A stretch of 64,000 nt of DNA from Candidatus Margulisiibacteriota bacterium (GCA_041661965.1 JBAZTH010000002.1:434001-498000), one strand, 5' to 3'. Shown: positions 32,685-41,051, counted from the stretch's first letter. Notes: generated from the letters alone by a model not told the origin. Numbers and translations are program-made.

Positions 32685-33728
32685 ATGTTGCGCTATTTGA
32701 CCGCTGGTGAATCCCATGGTCCGGCCTTGGTCGCCGTTCTCGACGGTTGCCCGGCCAATCTTCCTTTATCGTCCGATGATTTGAGCGTCGATTTAGGGCG
32801 TCGTCAGGGAGGGTATGGGCGTGGAGCGAGAATGGGGATAGAAAAGGATGTCGCCCAAATCCTTTCCGGGATCAGGAACGGCCTGACCATCGGGAGCCCG
32901 ATCGCCCTCTCCATCGGCAACAAGAGCACGGAGTTTTTTGCTAAACCGATCTCCCAGATCCGGCCCGGCCATGCCGATCTGGCGGGGGCCATTAAGTATA
33001 ACCAAAAAGATATTCGCAACATCCTCGAGCGCGCTTCCGCCAGGGAAACGGCCGGGCGTGTTGCTGTTGGAGCGATCGCCAAAAAACTCCTGGCGCAGTT
33101 TGCCATTAAAGTGGAGAGCCGGCTGGTTCAGGTTGGCGGGACGACCGGGGAAGACTCGATCAAAGCCGCGATTGACCGGGCTCGGGAAGCCGGAGACACT
33201 TTAGGGGGCGTTTTTGAAGTGATCGTTAGCGGAGTTCCGGCCGGCATCGGAAGTTATGTCCAGTGGGATAGGCGAATGGACGGCAAATTAGCCGCCGCGT
33301 TGATGGCTATCCCGGCGATCAAAGGGGTGGAGGTCGGCCTTGGCTTTGCCGCCGCTTCTTTGCCCGGCTCCAAAGTCCACGATGAGGTCTTTCATGAGCA
33401 AGACCGCGGTTTTTATCATAAAACCAATCATGCCGGAGGGCTGGAAGGCGGGGTGACCAATGGCGAGCCCATAGTTCTCCGCGCCGCCATGAAGCCGATC
33501 TCAACTCTGAAAAACCCGCTTGATTCCGTTGATCTGGTCACAAAAAGCAAAACGAAGGCTTTTGTTGAGCGTTCCGATGTCAGTGCGGTAGAGGCGGCGG
33601 CGGTGGTCGGCGAGGCGGTGGTTGCCCTGGAAGTGGCCAACGGTTTCCTGGAAAAGTTCGGCGGCGACAGCCTCGAAGAGTTAAAGGACAATTTTTCCTC
33701 TTATCAAAAACGCCTTTCCATGCTATAA
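32685..33728 (+). CDS. aroC: Chorismate synthase
   Basis: Last common step of aromatic synthesis; needs reduced FMN. The 347-residue protein begins MLRYLTAGESHGPALV and has GRRQGGYGRG, ARETAGRVAVGAIAKKLL and HAGGLEGGVTNGEPIV-like family segments with the two conserved His residues. No flavin reductase domain is fused. The start follows a TGC-TATACT box by six bases. The stop overlaps the -10 box of the rpsP operon. Confidence 0.97.
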   Translation: MLRYLTAGESHGPALVAVLDGCPANLPLSSDDLSVDLGRRQGGYGRGARMGIEKDVAQILSGIRNGLTIGSPIALSIGNKSTEFFAKPISQIRPGHADLAGAIKYNQKDIRNILERASARETAGRVAVGAIAKKLLAQFAIKVESRLVQVGGTTGEDSIKAAIDRAREAGDTLGGVFEVIVSGVPAGIGSYVQWDRRMDGKLAAALMAIPAIKGVEVGLGFAAASLPGSKVHDEVFHEQDRGFYHKTNHAGGLEGGVTNGEPIVLRAAMKPISTLKNPLDSVDLVTKSKTKAFVERSDVSAVEAAAVVGEAVVALEVANGFLEKFGGDSLEELKDNFSSYQKRLSML

Positions 33729-33729
33729 T
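33724..33729 (+). promoter_or_regulatory. Promoter of the rpsP operon
   Basis: TGC-TATAAT overlaps the aroC stop codon. It gives a leader of about 50 bases ending in GAATGAGGT before the rpsP ATG. No good -35 is seen; the extended -10 may suffice. Confidence 0.5.
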
Positions 33730-33787
33730 AACAAAGGCTTTGCGCTTGATGAGCAGAGTTATATTTTACTTGGAATGAGGTATAAAA

Positions 33788-34120
33788 ATGGCAGCAAAAA
33801 TCAAATTACAAAGAGTAGGGACCAAAAACCGGCCGATCTATCGTTTAGTCGTTCAGGACGAGAGCAAGGCTTCGTCCAGCACGGTGATCGAAATCCTTGG
33901 TAATTACCAGCCGGGCAAGGAAACCATTTTCACTAATTTAAAGGACGAAAAAGTTAAAGAATGGTTAAAAAAAGGGGCGGAACCAACGGAAAAAGTCAGG
34001 ATTCTGCTGGGGAAGGTCGGGATCATGCCGGCGATCGACCTGGCTAGTTTGCCGAAACGCAAGTCGAAGAAGGAAGTTCCCCAAGAAGCGGCCGCCGCTG
34101 CTCCAGCCGTAGGAGGCTAG
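33788..34120 (+). CDS. rpsP: 30S ribosomal protein S16
   Basis: Small-subunit assembly protein. The 110-residue product shows the S16 pattern (IKLQRVGTKNRPIYRLVVQD, then ILGNYQPGKE) with an Ala/Pro/Lys-rich tail beyond residue 85. First gene of rpsP-khpA-ylqD-trmD-SPOUT-rplS, an order close to that of Bacillus but without rimM. Confidence 0.97.
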   Translation: MAAKIKLQRVGTKNRPIYRLVVQDESKASSSTVIEILGNYQPGKETIFTNLKDEKVKEWLKKGAEPTEKVRILLGKVGIMPAIDLASLPKRKSKKEVPQEAAAAAPAVGG

Positions 34121-34122
34121 TG

Positions 34123-34377
34123 ATGAAAGAGCTTGTCGAGTATATCGTTAAATTTCTGGTTGATAAGCCGGAACAAGTTGAAATAAAAGAAGCGGAAGGA
34201 CATTCGGCCACGGTAGTTGAGGTCAAGACCGCGCCGGAAGATTCAGGCAAGGTGATCGGCCGAGAAGGTCGGATCGCTAATTCCATCAGGACGATCGTTA
34301 AAGCGGCCGCCGCGAAACAGCAAAAGAAAGTCACTGTTGAAATTATGACCGAAGATAAACAACGAGGGGGACTATAA
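34123..34377 (+). CDS. khpA: KH-domain RNA-binding protein KhpA (YlqC)
   Basis: Small single-KH protein that in Firmicutes pairs with KhpB/Jag and binds many RNAs. AGGAGG at 34111-34116 sits six bases before the ATG at 34123, so I prefer it to the overlapping GTG at 34120. The 84-residue sequence has VIGREGRIANSIRTIVKAAA, the GxxG loop of the KH fold. It sits between rpsP and ylqD as in Bacillus. No khpB is in the window. Confidence 0.93.
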   Translation: MKELVEYIVKFLVDKPEQVEIKEAEGHSATVVEVKTAPEDSGKVIGREGRIANSIRTIVKAAAAKQQKKVTVEIMTEDKQRGGL

Positions 34378-34796
34378 TGGCAGAAGGAATAGAGCTCAAA
34401 AGAGTCGTCATGGTTAAAGCGATCGTAACCGAGGCCTTCAAACAGAATTTGATCAAAGAATTAGAGAGGGCCATTGCTAATTTAGAAGGCCAATTGGGCC
34501 AGATGGAAGGACAAAGCAAGGCTTACTTGGAAGATCTTAAGAAGAAAGGGTTGATGCAGAAAGCGGCCGCTTTCAAGCACCAGCTTGATGAAGAACGGAA
34601 CCGCCAGTCGGCGTCCAAAGCCGATTTAATGATGAAGATCGAAGAGGCCAAGCGGCTTCAGGTTGGTTCGGAATTCGTCCAGGGCCCGTTGGAAGGGCCG
34701 GTCAATGTCGGGGTCGGCGATAATCTTTACAAAAAAGTTGGTGGCGCCGAAATCATTGTTAAAGACGGAGTCGTCCAGGAGATCCGCGGCGCCTAA
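34377..34796 (+). CDS. ylqD: YlqD-family protein
   Basis: Function unknown. It has an N-terminal strand (GIELKRVVMVKAIVTEAFK), a central Lys/Gln/Glu-rich coiled coil (about 30-90) and a C-terminal part (VNVGVGDNLYKKVGGAEIIV), matching the YlqD family found between ylqC and rimM in Firmicutes. The ATG overlaps the khpA stop by one base; trmD follows without a gap. In Bacillus the next gene is rimM; here it is absent. Confidence 0.8.
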   Translation: MAEGIELKRVVMVKAIVTEAFKQNLIKELERAIANLEGQLGQMEGQSKAYLEDLKKKGLMQKAAAFKHQLDEERNRQSASKADLMMKIEEAKRLQVGSEFVQGPLEGPVNVGVGDNLYKKVGGAEIIVKDGVVQEIRGA

Positions 34797-35525
34797 ATGC
34801 GTGTCGACGTACTGACCCTTTTCCCTGAAATGTTTCAGGGACCGATGAGTCAAAGCCTTATCCAAAAGGCCCGGGACAAAGGGCTTTTAGATCTACGGGC
34901 TGTCGATATCCGCGATTTTACCAGCGACAAGCACAAAACTGCCGATGACACGCCTTATGGCGGCGGTCCCGGCATGGTCATGAAAGCTGATGTTGTGGCT
35001 GCGGCCATTAGATCCTTGAAAAATGATCCGGTCGATCGGGTGATCATGTTCTGTCCGACTGGAACTAAATTGACCCAGGCGAAGGTTAATGAGCTGGCCA
35101 GCTTGGAACATTTGGTCATGATCTGCGGGCATTACGAAGGGATCGATAACCGGATCGGTGCCTTGATTGATGAGGAAATCTCGATCGGCGATTATGTTTT
35201 GACCGGTGGCGAGCTTCCGGCCATGGTTTTGATCGATTCGATGGCCCGGCAGATCCCGGGAGTGGTGAAAGAAGCCGCTTCGGTCGAAGGGGATTCTTTC
35301 TATTCCGGTTTGTTGGACCATCCCTGTTACACCAAACCGGAAGAATTCGAGGGGAACCGGGTGCCGGAGGTTTTGCTTTCCGGCCATCACGCCCAGATCG
35401 AGCGCTGGCGTCGAAAAGAGGCCTTGAGCAAGACCCTTTTTCGGCGTCCCGAACTATTGGCCGGAGTTCAGATCAGTGCCGATGACCGGGTCTTATTGAC
35501 CGAGATCGTTGAGGAATTAAAATGA
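34797..35525 (+). CDS. trmD: tRNA (guanine-N1)-methyltransferase
   Basis: SPOUT methyltransferase that makes m1G37 next to the anticodon and prevents frameshifting. Motifs: MRVDVLTLFPEMF, TPYGGGPGMVMKAD, the knot segment ICGHYEGID and SIGDYVLTGGELPAMV, and DHPCYTKPEEFEG. The 242 residues are typical. ATG follows directly after the ylqD stop. The end overlaps the next SPOUT gene by 4 bases. Confidence 0.97.
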   Translation: MRVDVLTLFPEMFQGPMSQSLIQKARDKGLLDLRAVDIRDFTSDKHKTADDTPYGGGPGMVMKADVVAAAIRSLKNDPVDRVIMFCPTGTKLTQAKVNELASLEHLVMICGHYEGIDNRIGALIDEEISIGDYVLTGGELPAMVLIDSMARQIPGVVKEAASVEGDSFYSGLLDHPCYTKPEEFEGNRVPEVLLSGHHAQIERWRRKEALSKTLFRRPELLAGVQISADDRVLLTEIVEELK

Positions 35526-36076
35526 GCGTCTTGTATCTGGCCTTGTTGCACCACCCGATCTATAACAAGCGCCGGGATATCGTGACGACCTGTATTACCG
35601 GTTTTGATCTGCACGATATTGCCAGGTCGTCCGTGACCTTCGGGATTAAAAAGTATTTTGTGGTCAATCCTATGCCGACGCAAAGGAATTTTGCCCAGAG
35701 AATACATGACTTTTGGCTGGACGAGGGGGCCCAGGAGTTTAACTGGACCCGGGCCGAAGCTTTCAAGCTGATCAGGATAACCGATACTTTAGATTCGGTC
35801 ATTGCCGAAATAACTGAAGCCGAAGACCAAAGGCCGAAGGTGATCGCGACCTCCGCCAAGCCGAGAGGAACGGTAAAATTCGAGCAATTGCGGCGCGACC
35901 TAAAAGAGGGCGACGGGGTCTACCTGCTTTTATTTGGCACCGGTTGGGGAATGGCGGACGAGGTTTTTGAGAAAGTTGACGGGGTGCTTGATCCGATCGT
36001 CGGACCGACAGAGTACAATCATTTGTCAGTTCGGTCGGCGGTTGCTATAATATTAGATAGGTTGCTTGGCTCATAG
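35522..36076 (+). CDS. SPOUT-type RNA methyltransferase (Methyltrn_RNA_4-like)
   Basis: Probable SAM-dependent RNA methyltransferase of the small family found next to trmD in deep-branching bacteria. Visible features: N-terminal LYLALLHHPIYNKR, ITGFDLHDIARSSVTFGIKKYFVV, and a knot-like C-terminus (LLFGTGWGMADEVF, YNHLSVRSAVAIILDRLLG), where SAM would bind. The target nucleotide is unknown. It overlaps trmD by 4 bases and precedes rplS. Confidence 0.85.
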   Translation: MSVLYLALLHHPIYNKRRDIVTTCITGFDLHDIARSSVTFGIKKYFVVNPMPTQRNFAQRIHDFWLDEGAQEFNWTRAEAFKLIRITDTLDSVIAEITEAEDQRPKVIATSAKPRGTVKFEQLRRDLKEGDGVYLLLFGTGWGMADEVFEKVDGVLDPIVGPTEYNHLSVRSAVAIILDRLLGS

Positions 36077-36104
36077 CCGGCGACCGGCAAAAAGGAGAGA
36101 AAAT

Positions 36105-36482
36105 ATGTTAGGGATGTCAGTGATTAAAGAGATCGAAGAGGGAACAAAAAGGAAAATCAAGAATTTCAAAGTGGGGGATACCGTTAAGGTTTTCTCCAAG
36201 ATCATCGAAGGGGGCAAGGAACGGGTCCAGGGTTTTGAAGGGATCGTCCTGAAGCTTTCCGGCGTCGGCGCCCGTAAGAACTTTACCGTCCGAAAGATCG
36301 TTCAAGGTGTTGGCGTGGAAAGAACTTTCCCGATCAACTCACCGAAGATCGACCATGTTGACCTGTTGCGGAGCGGAAAAACCCGCCGGGCCAAGCTTTA
36401 TTATTTAAGAAAGAGGATCGGCAGCCGCGCTATCCGGGTTGATGAAGGAGTCGCTGAAGGACCGGAAAGTGCCCAAGCTTAA
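36105..36482 (+). CDS. rplS: 50S ribosomal protein L19
   Basis: Located at the 30S-50S interface. The start at 36105 follows AAGGAGAG; an upstream frame from 36066 is rejected. Motifs: FKVGDTVKVFSKIIEGGKER, QGFEGIVLKLSGVGARKNFT, GVGVERTFPINSP and KTRRAKLYYLRKRIG. At 125 residues it is normal, with a short extension. Its 3' end overlaps the lepB frame by 14-41 bases depending on the lepB start. Confidence 0.97.
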   Translation: MLGMSVIKEIEEGTKRKIKNFKVGDTVKVFSKIIEGGKERVQGFEGIVLKLSGVGARKNFTVRKIVQGVGVERTFPINSPKIDHVDLLRSGKTRRAKLYYLRKRIGSRAIRVDEGVAEGPESAQA

Positions 36483-37011
36483 TTGGGTTTTTGACTGGGC
36501 TGAAACGATCATTGTCGCGCTCCTGCTGGCCTTGGTCATCAGGGCCTTTTTTCTGCAAGTCTTTTGGATCCCTTCGGAATCGATGCTTCCCGGCCTGGCG
36601 ATTTCCGATCGGATAGCAGTCAATAAAGTAATTTACCATTTCCGTCCGCCGCAACGGTTTGATATTGTTGTCTTCCGTTCTGTTCCAGAAATCAGTGTTG
36701 ATAAAAAAGATCTGATCAAAAGGCTTATTGGCCTTCCGGGGGAAAAGCTGGAGTTGAAAAAAGGGGTCGTTTACATTAACGACAAGCCTTTGGCTGAAAC
36801 CCACCCCCTTAACAATGAATACAACAACCTAAGCGACATGCCGGCGACATTTGGCCCGATTACTATCCCCAACGACAGATATTTTGTCATGGGGGATAAT
36901 CGTCCGAATTCATATGACAGTCGTTACTGGCAAAGCTTACCCAAGAGGAACCTGATTGGGCAGGCTTTCCTGTTGATTTGGCCCTTGAATAAAATTGGCC
37001 TAATCCGATAA
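36442..37011 (+). CDS. lepB: Signal peptidase I
   Basis: Cleaves signal peptides of exported proteins. One N-terminal membrane helix (TIIVALLLALVIRAFF), catalytic Ser in WIPSESMLPGL (Ser47 from the ATG at 36442), Lys base in KRLIGLPGEKLEL, and the GDNRPNSYDSRYW box. A GTG at 36469, with AAGGA eight bases upstream, would shorten the overlap with rplS to 14 bases and is an equally good start. About 190 residues, like Bacillus-type enzymes. rnhB follows after three bases. Confidence 0.95.
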   Translation: MKESLKDRKVPKLNWVFDWAETIIVALLLALVIRAFFLQVFWIPSESMLPGLAISDRIAVNKVIYHFRPPQRFDIVVFRSVPEISVDKKDLIKRLIGLPGEKLELKKGVVYINDKPLAETHPLNNEYNNLSDMPATFGPITIPNDRYFVMGDNRPNSYDSRYWQSLPKRNLIGQAFLLIWPLNKIGLIR

Positions 37012-37014
37012 TTA

Positions 37015-37620
37015 ATGCTCTCATCGCTACACGAAAAACGTCTTGCCTGCCAGGGCTTCAGGCTGATAGCCGGCATTGATGAGGCCGGACGAGGCCCCTT
37101 GGCCGGTCCGCTGGTCGCCGCCGCGGTTATTCTTCCTGCTAACTATCATCTTCCCGGCCTGAACGATTCCAAGCAATTGACCGCGCGGCATCGGGACGTA
37201 TTATTCGACCAAATTAACATTATTGCGCTGGGAATTGGGATTGCCGCGGTTAGCCACATCGTAATTGATCGAATAAATGTCGGCCGAGCCAATTGTTTGG
37301 CGATGGAAAAGGCGATTGCCGCGCTTAAGATCCGGCCGGAGTATTTACTGGTTGATGGCGAACGCTATCGCTTAAAGGTCAGCATTCCGATGCGCGGGAT
37401 CAACGGGGGCGACGCGATCTCGCCATCAATTGCCGCGGCCTCTATAATTGCCAAGGTTACCCGGGACCGGCTGATGGTAAAATATCACGCTAAATATCCG
37501 CAGTATAATTTTTTGCGCCACAAAGGTTATGGGACCAGGGAACACTTAGCGCTGATTGCCGCCCACGGGGCCTGTCCGATCCATCGCCGCTCTTTTGGGC
37601 CGGTGGCCAGAAGCCTTTGA
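37015..37620 (+). CDS. rnhB: Ribonuclease HII
   Basis: Removes ribonucleotides from DNA-RNA hybrids. Motifs: IAGIDEAGRGPLAGPLVAAA (DEAGRG with two catalytic acids), LNDSKQLTARHRDVL, VDG for the third acid, and AAASIIAKVTRDRLM. The 201 residues are typical. It ends the rpsP-lepB-rnhB run; HU follows from its own promoter. Confidence 0.97.
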   Translation: MLSSLHEKRLACQGFRLIAGIDEAGRGPLAGPLVAAAVILPANYHLPGLNDSKQLTARHRDVLFDQINIIALGIGIAAVSHIVIDRINVGRANCLAMEKAIAALKIRPEYLLVDGERYRLKVSIPMRGINGGDAISPSIAAASIIAKVTRDRLMVKYHAKYPQYNFLRHKGYGTREHLALIAAHGACPIHRRSFGPVARSL

Positions 37621-37625
37621 TTTGC

Positions 37626-37655
37626 TTGACACACAAACAACCGCGTTGCTATAAT
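37626..37655 (+). promoter_or_regulatory. Promoter of the HU gene
   Basis: TTGACA (37626-37631), 18-base spacer ending in TGC, TATAAT (37650-37655). A leader of about 28 bases carries AGGAGGTG (37676-37683), the strongest Shine-Dalgarno site in the window, as expected for an abundant protein. Confidence 0.85.
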
Positions 37656-37689
37656 CCATGTCAATCAACGAAGAGAGGAGGTGAAGTGA

Positions 37690-37962
37690 ATGAATAAACA
37701 AGATCTCTGCGCCTACGTTTCCAAACAAACAAAATTGCCGAAAGCTAAGATCATGAACATCCTCGACACGACCTTTAACGCTATCGAAGGCTCATTGAAA
37801 AAAGGACAGGATGTCCGCTTGGTTGGTTTCGGAACCTGGAAGAAGCTTCGCCGCAAAGCCCGCCCCGGACGCAATCCGCAAACCGGGAAAAAATTGACCA
37901 TCCCGGCTCGTAATGTTATCCGTTTTTCCACGGGCCAGCATCTTTACGATGCAGTAAATTAA
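37690..37962 (+). CDS. hup: HU-family DNA-binding protein
   Basis: Nucleoid-associated dimer. The 90-residue sequence shows the HU fold: MNKQDLCAYVSKQTKLPKA, the GQDVRLVGFGTWKKL strand and the DNA-binding arm motif RKARPGRNPQTGKKLTIPA. Typical length. Strong promoter, strong ribosome-binding site and an intrinsic terminator make it a complete monocistronic unit. Confidence 0.96.
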   Translation: MNKQDLCAYVSKQTKLPKAKIMNILDTTFNAIEGSLKKGQDVRLVGFGTWKKLRRKARPGRNPQTGKKLTIPARNVIRFSTGQHLYDAVN

Positions 37963-37968
37963 CAAGTT

Positions 37969-38007
37969 CCCCCCATCTTCAATAACCGGAAGATGGGGGG
38001 ATTTTTT
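37969..38007 (+). terminator. Intrinsic terminator after HU
   Basis: A perfect 12-bp stem (CCCCCCATCTTC with GAAGATGGGGGG, loop of 8 bases at 37981-37988) followed by ATTTTTT. A textbook rho-independent terminator just after the HU stop. Confidence 0.95.
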
Positions 38008-38038
38008 GTGGCAATAAGATTGCTTAACTTTCCCCATT

Positions 38039-38413
38039 ATGGCAATGAGAAGTTATTTGCTTGGTGTTAGCGGGGAGCAGACAGCGGAACAGTATCTGCG
38101 GGTAAAAGGCTATTCGATCATCGCGAGGAACTTCCGCTCTCACCAAGGAGAGATCGATCTTATCGCGCGAAGCGGTGATTATTTAGTCTTTGTTGAAGTA
38201 AAAAACTATTCATTTAACAATTATCGCTCCCCAGCCTCCGCTATTAGTAAAAGTAAAAAAGAAAGCCTTATTCATGCCGCCCGTTATTACCTTTTTGTCA
38301 ATCGAATCAAGGATCTCAACTGCCGCTTTGATGTTTTGACGATAACTCGTCATCAGGGGGGAGGGCCGATCATTGACCACCTGGAGAATGCGTTTGAGGT
38401 TTCCGGATGCTAA
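38039..38413 (+). CDS. YraN-family (UPF0102) nuclease-fold protein
   Basis: Resolvase/restriction-like fold protein of unknown role, commonly near rnhB and comM. The nuclease-like motif is intact: GEQTAEQYLRVKGYSIIARN, HQGEIDLIAR, then VFVEVKNYS (E...D...ExK pattern). 124 residues. TGC-TTAACT lies nine bases before the ATG, again near-leaderless; a second Met at codon 3 is possible. It overlaps comM by 7 bases. Confidence 0.88.
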   Translation: MAMRSYLLGVSGEQTAEQYLRVKGYSIIARNFRSHQGEIDLIARSGDYLVFVEVKNYSFNNYRSPASAISKSKKESLIHAARYYLFVNRIKDLNCRFDVLTITRHQGGGPIIDHLENAFEVSGC

Positions 38414-39939
38414 CCAAAGTTGTTTCGGCGGCGGTCAATGGGTTAGATGCTATCTTTGTGGAAGTTGAGCTCAATTCGCAGAAAGGCTTGCCCGGACAAA
38501 CGATTGTCGGCCTGCCGGATGCTTCGGTAAAAGAATCCCGCGATCGGGTCAGATCGGCGATCTTAAATTCCGGTTTTGAATTCCCGCCCGGTTATTTCAT
38601 CATCAATCTGGCGCCGGCCGATATCAGAAAAGAGGGCCCAATGTATGATCTGCCGATCGCCCTGGGAATGCTGGCGCTGGCCGGGTTAATAAAAGAAGAC
38701 ATTAGCGACTATATAATCTTGGGTGAATTATCGCTTGATGGGACCGTTCGTCGGGTCAACGGAATCCTGCCGATCTGTCTGGCGGCCAAGAGAAGTGGCT
38801 GGCGGCGGATCTTGATTTCCCGGGAGAATGCGGACGAGGCGGCGCTGGTTGAAGGGGTGGAAGTGTTTGCGGCCGCTAATTTACGGGAAGCGATCGACCA
38901 CCTCAACGGCGAGCGGCCGTTAGCGCCGCATCATTTTGACGGCAAAACCTTATTAAACAGGAACGAGGCCGACGAGCTCGACTTTTTCGATATCAAGGGT
39001 CAGAGCCACGGGAAGCGGGCGCTGGAAGTGGCGGCGGCTGGAGGGCACAACATTTTATTGGTTGGTTCACCTGGTTCGGGAAAGACGATGCTGGCCAGGC
39101 GGCTGCCCGGCATTCTGCCGCCCTTTACTATTGAAGAAGCGTTGGAAGTTGCGACCCTCTATTCGGTTGCCGGACTACTCGATACTAAAAAGCCGCTGAT
39201 TACCCGGCGTCCGTTTCGTTCCCCTCACCATACGACCTCCGATGTCGGAATTATCGGGGGCGGACGGATTCCCCGGCCGGGCGAAGTTTCTCTGGCTCAT
39301 TACGGGGTCTTGTTCCTGGATGAATTTGCCGAGTTTGAGCGGCGGGTCTTGGAAGTCTTGCGCCAGCCCTTGGAGGATGGACAAGTCACCATTTCCCGAG
39401 CGCAAGCGACCCTAACTTATCCGGCCGCTTTTATGCTGGTCGCGGCGATGAACCCTTGCCCTTGCGGCAATTATCTCGATCCGGTAAAGCCGTGCGTTTG
39501 TTCCCCCCTTAAAACCCAAAACTACTGGGCAAAGCTTTCCGGTCCGCTGCTGGACCGGATCGATCTGCAAGTCGAGATCCCCAGGCTGACCAGAGAGGAG
39601 TTGACCGCTCAACCGGACGGGGAGAGCTCGCGAGTGATCAGGGAACGGGTAATTGCCGCTCGCGATCGACAAAAAGAACGCTTTAGCGGAAGTTTGACTT
39701 TTAGCAACGCCAGGATGACCTCCCGGCAGTTGCGTGAACATTGCCGGCTGGAAAAGGAAGCGGAAACGCTCCTAAAAGCGGCGATTCTCCACCTTGGCTT
39801 AAGCGCCCGCTCTTATGATCGGATCCTGAAAGTCGCCCGAACCATCTCTGACCTGGAGGGAGCAACAGTAATCAAGACCGAACATATCGCGGAAGCGACT
39901 CAATACCGGGCGCTTGATCGCAGAGGAGGGAGCCGCTGA
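38407..39939 (+). CDS. comM: ComM/YifB-family AAA+ Mg-chelatase-like protein
   Basis: Hexameric helicase family; in Vibrio it promotes branch migration during natural transformation. The 510-residue protein has the N-terminal Lon-like domain (GLPGQTIVGLPDASVKESRDR), Walker A GSPGSGKTMLARRLPG near residue 220, HHTTSDVGIIGG, Walker B VLFLDEFAEF, the four-Cys region NPCPCGNY...CVC and the C-terminal Mg-chelatase helical domain. Together with pseudopilins at 12792-14275 it hints at DNA uptake, but comEC/comEA are not seen. Stop overlaps the next small ORF (TGATG). Confidence 0.95.
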   Translation: MLTKVVSAAVNGLDAIFVEVELNSQKGLPGQTIVGLPDASVKESRDRVRSAILNSGFEFPPGYFIINLAPADIRKEGPMYDLPIALGMLALAGLIKEDISDYIILGELSLDGTVRRVNGILPICLAAKRSGWRRILISRENADEAALVEGVEVFAAANLREAIDHLNGERPLAPHHFDGKTLLNRNEADELDFFDIKGQSHGKRALEVAAAGGHNILLVGSPGSGKTMLARRLPGILPPFTIEEALEVATLYSVAGLLDTKKPLITRRPFRSPHHTTSDVGIIGGGRIPRPGEVSLAHYGVLFLDEFAEFERRVLEVLRQPLEDGQVTISRAQATLTYPAAFMLVAAMNPCPCGNYLDPVKPCVCSPLKTQNYWAKLSGPLLDRIDLQVEIPRLTREELTAQPDGESSRVIRERVIAARDRQKERFSGSLTFSNARMTSRQLREHCRLEKEAETLLKAAILHLGLSARSYDRILKVARTISDLEGATVIKTEHIAEATQYRALDRRGGSR

Positions 39940-40094
39940 TGTATAAGGTCATCTATCAATTGCCGGTCAATCAGGTCCGGGAGATCAGGATGAGCGCGAA
40001 AGAACTGCAGACCTGGCTGCGCTGGTCATGGCTACGGGAAAGAATTGTTAAATACTCGCCAATTAAGAGAAAAAGCCGCCGGCGATCGGGTTGA
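39939..40094 (+). CDS. 51-residue basic protein coupled to comM
   Basis: Small ORF whose ATG overlaps the comM stop (TGATG) and follows AGAGGAGGGAG. The product begins MYKVIYQLPVNQVREIRMSA, continues with a Trp-rich segment (TWLRWSWLRERIVKY) and ends in a Lys/Arg-rich tail (KRKSRRRSG). No family is recognised. The stop overlaps the -35 box of the next promoter. Coupling and ribosome-binding site support translation; the amphipathic, basic tail could bind nucleic acid or membrane, which is speculation. Confidence 0.5.
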   Translation: MYKVIYQLPVNQVREIRMSAKELQTWLRWSWLRERIVKYSPIKRKSRRRSG

Positions 40095-40119
40095 CTTTTT
40101 AGAGGCCGGGGAATATAAT
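40091..40119 (+). promoter_or_regulatory. Promoter of the bactofilin-like gene
   Basis: TTGACT (40091-40096), 17-base spacer, TATAAT (40114-40119). A leader of about 35 bases contains CCAGGAGG before the ATG at 40161. Confidence 0.85.
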
Positions 40120-40160
40120 TCAAACGATTAAAATCCCTATAAAACCCAGGAGGTTTCTCA

Positions 40161-40997
40161 ATGAAAAAGAGGATTTTTGCCCTGCTCGCGATCGTTCTGC
40201 TCGCAACCTCATGTTTTGCGGTCATCAAAGAACTTGGAAAAAACGATTCCTCGTTGGTTAAAGTCGGCTCCAGCGTTGTTGTCCCAATGGGGGCCGAAGT
40301 TAAGGATGCCGTTTCCGTCGGCGGCAATGTTACCGTCTACGGGAAAGTCGCCGGTGACGCGGTCGCGGTCGGCGGTAATGTTTTTATGAAAGAGACGGGG
40401 AAAGTGGTTGGTGACGCGGTCGCGGTCGGCGGCGTAGTCGTGAAGGAGCCAGGCGCTATCGTCCGCGGCAACTCAATCGAGATCGCCGCTCCCGGGGTTG
40501 CTTCGGCGATGACCTTTTTTGTCAACGGCGGGATCTTGAAAGGGCTGGTCCTTTTTAAACTGCTTTCCTTTATTGGCTTTATCGTCTTGACCATGATTAT
40601 GGTTTCGCTCTTTATCTCCCAGCTGGGCAAGGTTTCGGGCGCGATCGAAGAGGGCTTACTGCGCAGTTTTCTTTACGGCTTGTTGATCCTCCTTCTTTTT
40701 CTGCCGATCACCATTGTGCTCGCGATCTCCCTGATCGGCATAATGCTGATCCCGATCTGGGTCCTGCTGATGGCGGCGGCCGCCTTTTTTGGCTACTTTG
40801 GCGCCGGCCACCTCCTGGGAAAGAAAACGCTCAACGCTTTCAGGATCTATAACAAATCGATGATGGTCGAAACCTTGACCGGGGTAAGCTTACTTTTTCT
40901 GGTTGGCTTGCTCCCCTTCATCGGATTTTTTATTAAATTTGTTGCCTGCCTTTGCGGTCTGGGAGCTGTTTATTTGACTAAATTCGGCACAAAATAG
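40161..40997 (+). CDS. Exported bactofilin-like repeat protein with C-terminal membrane helices
   Basis: Signal peptide (MKKRIFALLAIVLLATSCFA; the Cys may be a lipobox, but its context is imperfect). Residues 40-110 hold short beta-helix repeats of the type VGGNVTVYGKVAGDAVAVGG, as in bactofilin and polymer-forming cytoskeletal proteins. The C-terminal half has about four hydrophobic helices (VLTMIMVSLFI, LLILLLFLPITIVLAISLIG). The arrangement places the repeats outside the inner membrane, unlike cytosolic bactofilins. Function unknown; envelope scaffolding is a guess. Strong promoter and a perfect terminator make it monocistronic. Confidence 0.75.
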   Translation: MKKRIFALLAIVLLATSCFAVIKELGKNDSSLVKVGSSVVVPMGAEVKDAVSVGGNVTVYGKVAGDAVAVGGNVFMKETGKVVGDAVAVGGVVVKEPGAIVRGNSIEIAAPGVASAMTFFVNGGILKGLVLFKLLSFIGFIVLTMIMVSLFISQLGKVSGAIEEGLLRSFLYGLLILLLFLPITIVLAISLIGIMLIPIWVLLMAAAAFFGYFGAGHLLGKKTLNAFRIYNKSMMVETLTGVSLLFLVGLLPFIGFFIKFVACLCGLGAVYLTKFGTK

Positions 40998-41020
40998 CCT
41001 CTTTCATCACATATAAATGT

Positions 41021-41051
41021 AAGGACCCCGGTTAACCGGGGTCCTTTTTTT
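41021..41051 (+). terminator. Intrinsic terminator after the bactofilin-like gene
   Basis: AAGGACCCCGG-TTAA-CCGGGGTCCTT, an 11-bp perfect stem with a four-base loop, followed by a run of T. The dyad works in both directions. Confidence 0.95.
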
